From Paracoccus gahaiensis (lineage in GTDB: Bacteria; Pseudomonadota; Alphaproteobacteria; Rhodobacterales; Rhodobacteraceae): a stretch of DNA of 64,000 bases. The stretch covers positions 1 to 64,000 of the forward strand of contig NZ_SUNI01000012.1 of assembly GCF_005048225.1 (NCBI RefSeq), read 5' to 3'. Shown here one piece after another: positions 53,364 to 60,706 of the stretch; within the stretch, counting starts at the first letter, position 1; each line of letters opens with the position of its first letter. A program made the position numbers and the translations under genes. Under the pieces are notes generated by a model. That model was given only the letters and a program-made list of their open reading frames with translations. It was not told the origin of the DNA and made no database searches.

Positions 53364-54175
53364 GCCGAACCGCGCCCCAGTTCCCGGCCCCGGTCGGTCG
53401 CGGCGGCCACGGTCCGTGCCATCAGGGGCGGCAGGCCGCGATCCGCATCCATCAGCACCGCCAGACCCGCCGCCGTCGTCCCGTTCGGAGAGGTCACGTT
53501 CGCGCGCAGCACGGCGGGATCCTCGTCGGCATGGACGGCCAGGGCACCGGCGCCCGCGACGGTCATGCGCGCCAGCTCCAGCGCCAGCGCGGGCGACAGG
53601 CCCTGCGCCTCGCCCCCCGCCGCCATCGCCTCGATCATGTGGAAGACATAGGCCGGGCCGCTGCCCGACAGGCCGGTGACGGCGTCCATCTGGGCCTCGC
53701 TCTCCAGCCGCACGACCCGGCCCACGGCACGCATCAGCGCCTCGGTCAGATCCAGATGGGCGGGCGTGGCGACCCCGTTGCCGATCATCGCGCTGATGCC
53801 CTGCCCGATGGCTGCGGGCGTGTTGGGCATCACCCGCACGATGGGCGCGCCGGGAAAGGCCGCCTCGAAGGTGGCGATCGTCGTGCCCGCCGCGACCGAG
53901 ATCACCAGCGTGTCCGACAGGTCCGGCATCGCGCCAAGCGCGTCGCCCATCATCTGCGGCTTGACCGCCAGCACCAGCACGGCGGGGCTGTCGGGCAGAT
54001 CCGCGTTCACCCGCAGGCCGCGGTCCTGCCATTCGGGCGCCAGCTTGGGGTCCAGCACGGTCACCGCGCCGGGCTGAAGCCCGCGGGCCAGCCAGCCCGT
54101 CAGCATGGCCCCGCCCATCCGGCCGCAGCCGACCAGCACCAGACCGCGCCGGTTGATCTCGGTGAAATCGCTCAT
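53360..54175 (-). CDS. proC: Pyrroline-5-carboxylate reductase
   Basis: A 271-aa NAD(P)H enzyme making proline from pyrroline-5-carboxylate. Cofactor motif LVGCGRMGGAMLTGW; KPQMMGDAL and VRVMPNTPAAIGQG are family segments; the active-site region LSGSGPAYVFHMIEAM and the C-terminal VTSPNGTTAAGL are intact. Full length. Coupled to the CsaA-like gene by ATGA and 21 nt after the ybjN-like gene. Confidence 0.96.
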   Translation of the reverse strand: MSDFTEINRRGLVLVGCGRMGGAMLTGWLARGLQPGAVTVLDPKLAPEWQDRGLRVNADLPDSPAVLVLAVKPQMMGDALGAMPDLSDTLVISVAAGTTIATFEAAFPGAPIVRVMPNTPAAIGQGISAMIGNGVATPAHLDLTEALMRAVGRVVRLESEAQMDAVTGLSGSGPAYVFHMIEAMAAGGEAQGLSPALALELARMTVAGAGALAVHADEDPAVLRANVTSPNGTTAAGLAVLMDADRGLPPLMARTVAAATDRGRELGRGSA

Positions 54176-54196
54176 GGCATGTCCCTTTCCGTCGCG

Positions 54197-54700
54197 TCAG
54201 GCCCGTCCGTAGGTGGCGCCCAAGGCGATGTCCAGCGCTGCGGCGGGCGAGGTATTCCCCCAGCCCGCCAGCTGGAACGAGGGATAGAACCGCTCGCAGG
54301 CCGTCAGCGCATTGCCGATCATCTGGTCCACCTGCTCGGGCAGGGCGATGGCCTCGCCGGCCAGCACCAGCCCATAGCGCCAGACCATCAGCCGCTGCGG
54401 CACCCAGAAGGTGAAGCCGCCGTCCCAGACCTGGTCGTTGGCCAGGTTGATCGTCTCGTAGATGGCGGGCAGGCGGCCCTCGGGCGGGTCCATCTCGAAG
54501 GTGCAGATCAGGCGCAGCACCTCGTCGCCGGGCGACCAGGCCAGCGTCAGGGAATAGCTGCGCCACTGCCCCTCGACCGCCATGGCGATCTGGTTGTCGG
54601 CCAGCCGGTCGAAATCCCATTCGTGATGGGTGGCCACGGCCTCGACGATGTCGATCGGGTGGATCTCGTCGCTGGCGATGAAATGGTCGGTCTGTGCCAT
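54197..54700 (-). CDS. YbjN-domain protein
   Basis: A 167-aa protein of the YbjN family (type III secretion chaperone-like fold). EWDFDRLADNQIAMAVEGQW, NLANDQVWDGGFTFWVPQRL and FQLAGWGN are the conserved parts. AGGAGG precedes the ATG at 54700. YbjN affects motility and stress traits in enterobacteria; its biochemical role is not known. First gene of a four-gene operon and divergent from cobD. Confidence 0.9.
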   Translation of the reverse strand: MAQTDHFIASDEIHPIDIVEAVATHHEWDFDRLADNQIAMAVEGQWRSYSLTLAWSPGDEVLRLICTFEMDPPEGRLPAIYETINLANDQVWDGGFTFWVPQRLMVWRYGLVLAGEAIALPEQVDQMIGNALTACERFYPSFQLAGWGNTSPAAALDIALGATYGRA

Positions 54701-54768
54701 GGCCTGCCTCCTGCCGGGGTGCGCACCGCTGTCTGTGGGCGGTTGCACAAGACCGGGCGGATGTGCCC

Positions 54769-54882
54769 GGTGCCTCCACCACATATCGTGGTCACCTTTG
54801 GTGCGCGTGTAAAGCGGGAATCAGGGCGCCGGGATTGCGAAGCTGCCCGCGCTGGCCTAGCAGGACAGCCAGAGCCACAGGG
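54769..54882 (+). promoter_or_regulatory. Cobalamin-riboswitch-like leader of cobD
   Basis: The leader has the ordered features of a cobalamin riboswitch: GGTGCC at the start (54769), GGTCACC...GGTG then AAAGCGGGAA (compare AAAAGGGAA), GAAGCTGCCCGCGC (compare GCTGCCCCCGCAAC), and GAGCCACAGG near the end (compare GCCACTGG). The GGTG box after GGGAA reads GGGC here and the GCAACTGT part is altered, so it is divergent. The RBS (GGAGG) begins just after it, which suits translational control. Confidence 0.6.
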
Positions 54883-54896
54883 GCAGGAGGCGGCGG

Positions 54897-55859
54897 ATGC
54901 CAAGGGATCACGGTGGCAATCTGGACGCGGCTGTGGCCCGGTATGGCGCGGGCGACTGGATCGACCTGTCGACCGGCATCAACCGACGTCCCTGGCCGGT
55001 GCCGCCCCTGTCGCAGGCCGCCTGGCGCGCCCTGCCGACGGCAGCAGCCGAAGCCGCGCTGGTCCGCAGCGCCGCCGGTTGGATCGGCTGCGCCCCCGGC
55101 CGGGTGCTGGCGGTGGCGGGGGCCACGGCGGCGATCCAGATGCTGCCGCGCCTGCTGCCGGGGCGGCGCGCGGCGGTGCTGACGCCCAGCTACAACGAAC
55201 ATGCCGCCAGCCTTGCCGCCGCCGGGTGGCAGGTCTCCCCTGCCCCGGACCTCGCGGCGATGGCGGGCGCCGATCTGGCCGTCGTCGTGAACCCCAACAA
55301 TCCCGACGGGCGCGAATGGCCGCCCGAAGTGCTGGCCGATCTGGCCGCGCGGGTGGGCTGGCTGGTCGTCGACGAGAGCTTTGCCGATCCGCGCCCCGAT
55401 CTGTCGCTGGCCCCCGCCCTGCCCGGGAATGCGGTGGTGCTGCGCAGCTTCGGCAAGTTCTGGGGGCTGGCGGGGCTGCGGCTTGGCTTCGTGCTGGCCG
55501 TGCCGGACCTGCTGGCCCGGCTGCGCGAGGCGGCGGGCCCCTGGTCCGTCAGCGGCCCCGCGCTGGAGATCGCCACCGCCGCCATGTCCGACAGGGCTTG
55601 GGCCGACGAGGCCGTCACCTATCACGGCGAGGCCAGCCTGAACCTGGACCGGCTGGCCAGCCGCGCGGGCTGGCAGCCCTTGGGCGGCACGCATCTGTTC
55701 CGGCTGTATCACACGCCCGATGCGGGCGCCGCGCAGGACCGGCTGGCCCGCGCACATATCTGGAGCCGACGCTTCCCCTATTCCGACCGCTGGCTGCGTC
55801 TGGGGATTCCGGGCCATGCCGGGGAATGGGATCGGGTGCGCGCCGCGCTGCGGTCCTGA
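54897..55859 (+). CDS. cobD: Threonine-phosphate decarboxylase (B12 aminopropanol arm)
   Basis: A 320-aa PLP enzyme that makes (R)-1-amino-2-propanol phosphate for the nucleotide loop of cobalamin (CobD in Salmonella, CobC in Pseudomonas naming). Aminotransferase I/II fold: VVVNPNNPDGREWPPEVL, VVDESFADP, and the PLP Lys in RSFGKFWGLAGLRLGF. FAD-like Arg in LRLGIPG near the end binds the substrate carboxylate. GCAGGAGG precedes ATG 54897. cbiB is not next to it. Controlled probably by the riboswitch-like leader. Confidence 0.93.
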   Translation: MPRDHGGNLDAAVARYGAGDWIDLSTGINRRPWPVPPLSQAAWRALPTAAAEAALVRSAAGWIGCAPGRVLAVAGATAAIQMLPRLLPGRRAAVLTPSYNEHAASLAAAGWQVSPAPDLAAMAGADLAVVVNPNNPDGREWPPEVLADLAARVGWLVVDESFADPRPDLSLAPALPGNAVVLRSFGKFWGLAGLRLGFVLAVPDLLARLREAAGPWSVSGPALEIATAAMSDRAWADEAVTYHGEASLNLDRLASRAGWQPLGGTHLFRLYHTPDAGAAQDRLARAHIWSRRFPYSDRWLRLGIPGHAGEWDRVRAALRS

Positions 55860-55995
55860 AGCCAGGAATCGGCTGCCCTGCCGCGTCCCGGTCTTTGCCG
55901 GAACAACGCGGGTCGGGATGCGTTCCGGGCGACAGCGTCACGGGAGGCCGAAAGGCCCCCGGCATTGTCCCACCCGTTCCCCGAAGGAGAGCCCC

Positions 55996-56208
55996 ATGCC
56001 CGTCTTCACCATTGCGATGGGCGCCGCGCCCCATCTGAAACTGTCCGAATCGGGCACCGAGTTCCTTGCCTCCGGCCCGCACATGGCCTTCGACAGCCAT
56101 GACGGCGCCTTGGCCTATGTCCTGGCCCATACCGAGGACGCGCCGCTCAAGGGCCTGCGCGCGACCGTCATCGAGGATCTGGCGCTGGAAGGCGACGCCC
56201 AGCCCTGA
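55996..56208 (+). CDS. Hypothetical small protein
   Basis: A 70-aa protein beginning MPVFTIAMGAAPHLKLSESG, with GPHMAFDSHDGALAYVLAHT and ending DLALEGDAQP. GAAGGAGAG lies 5 nt upstream of the ATG. Codon use is typical for the window. No domain recognised; no TM segment or signal. It is 136 nt after cobD and convergent with the GT61 gene. Function unknown. Confidence 0.65.
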   Translation: MPVFTIAMGAAPHLKLSESGTEFLASGPHMAFDSHDGALAYVLAHTEDAPLKGLRATVIEDLALEGDAQP

Positions 56209-56241
56209 GCGCCGGGGCGGGATCGCAGCCGAGGCCGGGGT

Positions 56242-57825
56242 TCACCCGACCTCGGCGGCCTGCCTTTCCTTGATCCGGGCAAGACCCTGCCGGGCCGCCT
56301 CCGAATCCGACAGGTTCAGCAGCCGAGTATAGCAGTCCTGCGCTCTCCTGTTATGGCCGCAGGTTTCGGCAAGCTGTCCGCGCTGTTCCCAATACTCGAC
56401 AGTGTCGGAATAGAAGGGCATGTTCGCATCGAGCAGGCGGTAGGCCTGCGCATAGGCCTTTCTGTCCATGAAGAACCGGCAATGGCGCAGCAGTCCCGAG
56501 ATCCGGCCGTTCTTCTTGTCCGTCAGCCCCGAGGTGACGATCTGCAGGATCCGCTCGAGATCCTTCGCCGACACGACGGGGGCGAAGAACCCGTCATCGA
56601 CATAGGAGGGGTCGCGGTCCTCATCGTCGAAATCCATGCCGACGACGATCAGGTGATAATGACACCCCGAAACATGGCACAAGGGGATGAAGTCGACCCA
56701 CCGGCTGACGGCCGTCTGATAGGTGGCGATCTCGAACACATGGGCGTTCTCGCGGGCGAACATCATGTTGGTCAGTCCCGCCCCATGCTGACCGATGATG
56801 CAATCCGCCTCGCTGACGCATTTCACCTGCTCCAGCGGGGACATCTTTTCGAAATAGACGACCTCGAATCCGATCTTCTTCAGCGACCGGATCAGCTCCT
56901 TCTCTCCACCCATGACGCGCTTGCGGGACAGGCCCTCGGCGCGGGCCGTGTAGATCAGCTTGGACCAGGTCTTGCCGACAGTCGCCTTGGCCCGCGCGAC
57001 CATCGCATCCCGAAACCGGACGATGGTCTGATCGAAGGAGTTCAGTTGCAGCGTTTTGACCGGATGCGGCTTGGCATCGTACCCGTCCCAATTGTTCCCT
57101 GCAGGTCGGGCCGCCGCGATCTTGGCATGATGATCCCCGGAAAACTGGTAGAGCAGATGCTCGCACGAGATCGGCATCACGACCGAGGGGACCTCGTCTA
57201 TCTGTTCCTGGGAAAAAGACTTGGCCTCGACATGCGGCCCGACCAAGGCGTCGCATTCGGAAACCCATCTTCCGATATAGGGCTCCATATGCTTGTTCTT
57301 CGTGGCAAAGGAAATATCGTCGAACGACTCCGAAAAAGGTCCGGGCAAGAACGCCTGATGCAGGCTTTCGCTGGTGAAGTGAAAGAAGTTGTGCAGGTTC
57401 TTCGCGTCGATCCAGACCGATTTCGTCTCCGGCGCCGCCAGCGTCATCGCGCGCGGGTCGAGCAGCCCGTCATAGATCTCGTCGAAGATCGTCGTGCTTT
57501 CCGGAGCAAATTTCATGTCCTTGCGCAGCTTGTTCCGCGCCCGATGCGCCGCCGCCCCGTTCAGGACGATCTTGCCCCGCGTGGTGATATAGGTGCCCTT
57601 CAGCTTGGGGCGCTGGATTTCGGCCAGAATGGTCCTGATCGAAAATCCCATGACCATGCGCTTTTGCCAGTAATAATCCGTGACATATCCATCCAGGATC
57701 TTGCTGCGGCGCGGGTTGTCCAAAAGATTATAGGCGGCAATATCCCCAAGGGGAATTTCCGAAACCATATCCTCGGGATATTCAAGAAGTTTTATTCCGC
57801 CATCTTTTGAAAAGCTGTGCAGCAT
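56242..57825 (-). CDS. GT61-family glycosyltransferase
   Basis: A 527-aa protein of the DUF563/GT61 glycosyltransferase group. The hallmark is in the second half: ADCIIGQHGAGLTNMMFARE and VFEIATYQTAVSRWVDFIP. The first 250 residues are less conserved. The C-terminal 80 residues have two or three TPR-like helical pairs (FMDRKAYAQAYRLLDANM, CYTRLLNLSDSEAARQGLAR). Base use is unlike its neighbours: many AT-ending codons, strongest in the 5' third (57500-57825). That and its place next to tRNA-Arg suggest acquisition by transfer. Product unknown, probably surface polysaccharide. Confidence 0.85.
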   Translation of the reverse strand: MLHSFSKDGGIKLLEYPEDMVSEIPLGDIAAYNLLDNPRRSKILDGYVTDYYWQKRMVMGFSIRTILAEIQRPKLKGTYITTRGKIVLNGAAAHRARNKLRKDMKFAPESTTIFDEIYDGLLDPRAMTLAAPETKSVWIDAKNLHNFFHFTSESLHQAFLPGPFSESFDDISFATKNKHMEPYIGRWVSECDALVGPHVEAKSFSQEQIDEVPSVVMPISCEHLLYQFSGDHHAKIAAARPAGNNWDGYDAKPHPVKTLQLNSFDQTIVRFRDAMVARAKATVGKTWSKLIYTARAEGLSRKRVMGGEKELIRSLKKIGFEVVYFEKMSPLEQVKCVSEADCIIGQHGAGLTNMMFARENAHVFEIATYQTAVSRWVDFIPLCHVSGCHYHLIVVGMDFDDEDRDPSYVDDGFFAPVVSAKDLERILQIVTSGLTDKKNGRISGLLRHCRFFMDRKAYAQAYRLLDANMPFYSDTVEYWEQRGQLAETCGHNRRAQDCYTRLLNLSDSEAARQGLARIKERQAAEVG

Positions 57826-58035
57826 AATGTCACTTCTTTTCTGCTACGATCGAAATACGGCTAACAGCTTCACATTGAGCCATCAACCCAGGCCTCTCCT
57901 TAAGGCTGAAATAGTTAATAAATGATGAACATTGCGCGCGCCTTGGGCAGATCAACCCACCTTGCACGCAGAGTGCCGTCCTGCGGCGCAGCCCGCGCCA
58001 CAAAGCCGATGGGCGGCAGCATTCTTGGCGGACAT
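57826..58035. other. AT-rich gap upstream of the GT61 gene
   Basis: 210 nt between GT61 and tRNA-Arg. Positions 57830-57935 are the most AT-rich stretch in the window (for example ATAGTTAATAAATGATGAA at 57911-57929) and should hold the GT61 promoter on the minus strand; TATTAA and TAACTA are -10 candidates but no clear -35 was found. No gene, integrase or duplicated tRNA end is seen. Confidence 0.5.
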
Positions 58036-58112
58036 TGGCGACCCCGGCAGGACTCGAACCTGCAACCTATTGATTAGAAGTCAATTGCTCTATCCAGTTG
58101 AGCTACGGGGCC
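58036..58112 (-). tRNA. tRNA-Arg (anticodon UCU)
   Basis: The reverse complement starts GGCCCCGTAGCTCAACTGG and ends CCGGGGTCGCCA. 77 nt with encoded CCA; anticodon stem TTGAC/ATCAA around TTCTA gives anticodon TCT (decodes AGA/AGG). D arm AGCTCAACTGGATAGAGC and T arm CAGGTTCGAGTCCTG are standard. Confidence 0.96.
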
Positions 58113-58124
58113 GGTCGCTTTCCC

Positions 58125-58153
58125 CTCATAGCGCCGGATGGGGCGGCTTTCAA
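58125..58153 (-). promoter_or_regulatory. Promoter of tRNA-Arg
   Basis: Minus strand: TTGAAA (58153-58148), 17 nt, TATGAG (58130-58125), 13 nt before the tRNA 5' end. Good sigma-70 match with ideal spacing. Confidence 0.6.
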
Positions 58154-58181
58154 AGCCTTATCGCATCGGCGGGCCGGAAGC

Positions 58182-58643
58182 CTACAGCAGCAGGGTCATG
58201 AAGACCGAATGGGGATCGGCGCGATAGCTGGCAAAGGGCGGGCATTCGGTGAAGCCCTCGCGCGCATACAGCCCCCGCGCCGGGGCAAAGCCGGGCTGCA
58301 CGCCGGTTTCCAGCGACAGGCGGCGGAAGCCCGCCTCCCGCGCATGGGCCAGCAGATGGCGCAGCAGCATGCGCGACAGGCCCCGCCCGCGCTGCTCGGC
58401 CATCACATGCATGGATTTCACCTCGCCCTCGGACCGGCCCAGATCCTTGACCGCACCCATCGCGACGGGCAGGCCCGCATCGCGGATCACGAAGAACGCG
58501 ATGGCGGGATCGGCCAGCGCATCCTTGGGCAGCATGTGGATCGATCCGGGCGGCGTATCGGCATGCATCTCGGCGGTGTGGCGCGCAAACAGCGGGTCCA
58601 GATCCGCCGAAAGCGGGCTTTCCGTATGGATCGTCAGCGTCAT
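58182..58643 (-). CDS. GNAT-family N-acetyltransferase
   Basis: A 153-aa acetyltransferase. Acetyl-CoA-binding motif A: VKSMHVMAEQRGRGLSRMLL (the RGxG loop); C-terminal LSLETGVQPGFAPARGLYAR and GFTECPPF are the usual motif B region. The start at 58643 (MTLTIHTESPLS) has AAAGG 7 nt upstream; a longer GTG start at 58661 adds six residues. Acceptor unknown. The gap to the aminotransferase gene is 62 nt, so the two may share an mRNA. Confidence 0.9.
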   Translation of the reverse strand: MTLTIHTESPLSADLDPLFARHTAEMHADTPPGSIHMLPKDALADPAIAFFVIRDAGLPVAMGAVKDLGRSEGEVKSMHVMAEQRGRGLSRMLLRHLLAHAREAGFRRLSLETGVQPGFAPARGLYAREGFTECPPFASYRADPHSVFMTLLL

Positions 58644-58705
58644 TCCCGGACCTTTTGCCACCTTGCCCCACCGGACCTAGCCCGGCGTGACGCCCGGGTA
58701 AAGCG

Positions 58706-59833
58706 TCAGAGCACCTGGTCCAGCACCGGGACCAGCCGCGCCAGCGTGCCGTCCACGTCCTTCAGCTTGTCCAGCCCGAAGAGGCCGAGCCGGAAGGTCG
58801 AGAATCCCTCGCCCTCCTCCAGCGCCAACGGGACTCCCGCGGCGATCTGCGTGCCGAGTGCGGCGAAGGCGCGGCCCGATTTCACCTCGGGGTCGGCGGT
58901 ATAGCTGACGACCACGCCCGGCGCCTGGAACCCCTCGGCCGCGACGGACCGGATGCCCCGCGCCGCCAGTTCGGCCCGCACCGCGCGGCCAAGCTGCCAT
59001 TGCGCATCCGCCGCCTCGGCAAAACCCATGGCGCGGGTCTCCTCCATCGCATCGCGCAGGCCCAGCAGCGCGTCGGTGGGCATGGTGGCGTGATAGGCGT
59101 GGCCGCCGCCCTCGTAGGCGGCCATGATCGCGCGCCATTTCTTCAGGTCCAGCGCGAAGCTGTCGCTGACAGAGCCCTCCAGCCGCTCGGCGGCGCGCTC
59201 GGACAGCATCACCAGCCCGGCGGCGGGCGAGGCCGACCAGCCCTTCTGCGGGGCCGAGATCAGCACGTCGACGCCCGTGGCTGCCATGTCCACCCAGACC
59301 GCCCCCGAGGCGATGCAGTCCAGCACCATCAGCGCGCCGACCTCATGCGCCGCCTCGGCCAGCGCCGCGATGTAGTCGTCGGGCAGGATCAGTCCCGCCG
59401 AGGTCTCGACATGCGGCGCGAAGACCGCATCGGGGCGGGTCTCGCGGATCTTGGCCACCACCTCGTCGAGGGGCGGCGGGGCATAGGCGGGCTGGGGCTC
59501 GTTGCCCTGCGGGCGGGCCATGGCAACCGTCACCTCGCGCGCGAAGCCGCCCGCCTCGAAGATCTGGCTCCAGCGATAGCTGAACCAGCCGTTCCGCACG
59601 ATCAGCGCATGGGCGCCCCGGCCGAACTGCCGCGCGACCGATTCCATCGCATAGGTCCCGCCGCCCGGCACGATGGCCACCGCCGAGGCGCCATAGACCT
59701 CGGCCAGGGTGGCGGACAGGTCGCGCATCACCTGTCCGAAGCGCTGCGACATGTGGTTCAGCGAGCGGTCGGTGAAGACGACCGAGAACTCGTCCAGACC
59801 CTGAGGGTCGATCTGGGGGCGCTGATGGGGCAT
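58706..59833 (-). CDS. Class V PLP aminotransferase (alanine--glyoxylate type)
   Basis: A 375-aa PLP enzyme of the class V family, nearest to alanine/serine--glyoxylate aminotransferases. Phosphate-binding VPGGGTYAMESVARQF; Asp in LMVLDCIASGAVWVD; PLP Lys in ISAPQKGWSASP; HVETSAGLILP is the family's THxExS-like segment. Start at 59833 has AAAGGACG upstream. It is divergent from the Puu-like operon and may share its promoter region, which would fit transamination of an amine-derived product; that is inference. Confidence 0.9.
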   Translation of the reverse strand: MPHQRPQIDPQGLDEFSVVFTDRSLNHMSQRFGQVMRDLSATLAEVYGASAVAIVPGGGTYAMESVARQFGRGAHALIVRNGWFSYRWSQIFEAGGFAREVTVAMARPQGNEPQPAYAPPPLDEVVAKIRETRPDAVFAPHVETSAGLILPDDYIAALAEAAHEVGALMVLDCIASGAVWVDMAATGVDVLISAPQKGWSASPAAGLVMLSERAAERLEGSVSDSFALDLKKWRAIMAAYEGGGHAYHATMPTDALLGLRDAMEETRAMGFAEAADAQWQLGRAVRAELAARGIRSVAAEGFQAPGVVVSYTADPEVKSGRAFAALGTQIAAGVPLALEEGEGFSTFRLGLFGLDKLKDVDGTLARLVPVLDQVL

Positions 59834-59882
59834 GGGGGCGTCCTTTCGCATCTTTGGGCGGCAGTCTTGGGGCGGAAGTCTA

Positions 59883-59903
59883 GCCGCAGCGGGGTCCTGC
59901 GGC
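59883..59903. promoter_or_regulatory. Inverted repeat in the divergent aminotransferase/Puu-like promoter region
   Basis: GCCGCAG (59883-59889), 7-nt spacer, CTGCGGC (59897-59903): a perfect 7-7-7 dyad. A minus-strand -10-like TAGACT (59882-59877) touches its left edge. A shared operator is possible; no regulator gene is adjacent. Confidence 0.35.
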
Positions 59904-59935
59904 CAGACCGCCAAAGGGTTGGGACCGATCCCCCC

Positions 59936-59965
59936 TTGCAGGCCCCCCCGTGGCACGACTACCTT
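59936..59965 (+). promoter_or_regulatory. Probable promoter of the Puu-like operon
   Basis: TTGCAG (59936-59941), 18 nt, TACCTT (59960-59965), 31 nt before the first start codon. Confidence 0.4.
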
Positions 59966-59995
59966 CGCGCCATCGGGACAACATCAAGGGTTTTC

Positions 59996-60706
59996 ATGCG
60001 GATCGGCATCCTTCAATGCGGCCAGTCGCCTGCCCAGCTGAAGCAGACTCTAGGCGACTATCCCGACATGTTCGTGCGCCTTCTGGCCGGGCGGGGCTTC
60101 ACCTTTTCCGTCTGGCATGTCGAAGGGATGGCGTTCCCCGACGAGGTGACCGAGGCTGACGGTTGGCTGCTGACCGGCTCGCGCCACGGCGCCTACGAGG
60201 ATCACCCCTTCATCGCGCCGCTGGAAGATTTCATCCGCCGCGCCCATGACGCGGGCGTGCCGATGGTGGGGATCTGCTTCGGCCACCAGATCATCGCGCA
60301 GGCGCTTGGCGGCACGGTCGTCAAGCATCCGGACGGATGGGCGGTGGGCACGCAGGATTACGACTTCGACGGCCAGCCAGTGCGGCTGAACGCCTGGCAT
60401 CAGGATCAGGTCGTGGCGTTGCCGCCGGGGGCCGAAGTGGCCGGGCGCAACGCCTTCTGCCAGAACGCCGCGCTGATCTATGGCGATTGGGCCTATACGG
60501 TGCAGGCGCATCCCGAATTCGGGGACGCCTTCGTGCAGGGGCTGATGGAAACCCGCGCCCGGGGCGTGGTGCCCGACGACATCCTAGAAGGCGCCGCCGC
60601 CCGGATGGGCGAGGACAAGGGCGCGGACCTGATCGCCGACCGGATCGAGGCCTTCTTCAAGCAACCCCGCGCGCTGGCGCGTCAAGATGCCCAAGGTGCC
60701 CCATGA
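59996..60706 (+). CDS. Type 1 glutamine amidotransferase (PuuD-like role)
   Basis: A 236-aa class I amidotransferase-fold hydrolase. Catalytic Cys in MVGICFGHQIIAQALGG; His and Glu in VQAHPEF. Similar proteins are annotated as GMP-synthase-like amidotransferases. Its place before a glutamine-synthetase-like ligase and an amine oxidase suggests it hydrolyses a gamma-glutamyl bond, as PuuD does in the gamma-glutamylated putrescine pathway, although it is not the PuuD family itself. AAGGG precedes ATG 59996. Overlaps the next gene by ATGA. Confidence 0.88.
   Translation: MRIGILQCGQSPAQLKQTLGDYPDMFVRLLAGRGFTFSVWHVEGMAFPDEVTEADGWLLTGSRHGAYEDHPFIAPLEDFIRRAHDAGVPMVGICFGHQIIAQALGGTVVKHPDGWAVGTQDYDFDGQPVRLNAWHQDQVVALPPGAEVAGRNAFCQNAALIYGDWAYTVQAHPEFGDAFVQGLMETRARGVVPDDILEGAAARMGEDKGADLIADRIEAFFKQPRALARQDAQGAP

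Noticed and set aside
57895..57916. TTAA-N11-TTAA upstream of GT61 as a CtrA site
   Set aside because: Spacing is 11, not 7; the region is simply AT-rich.
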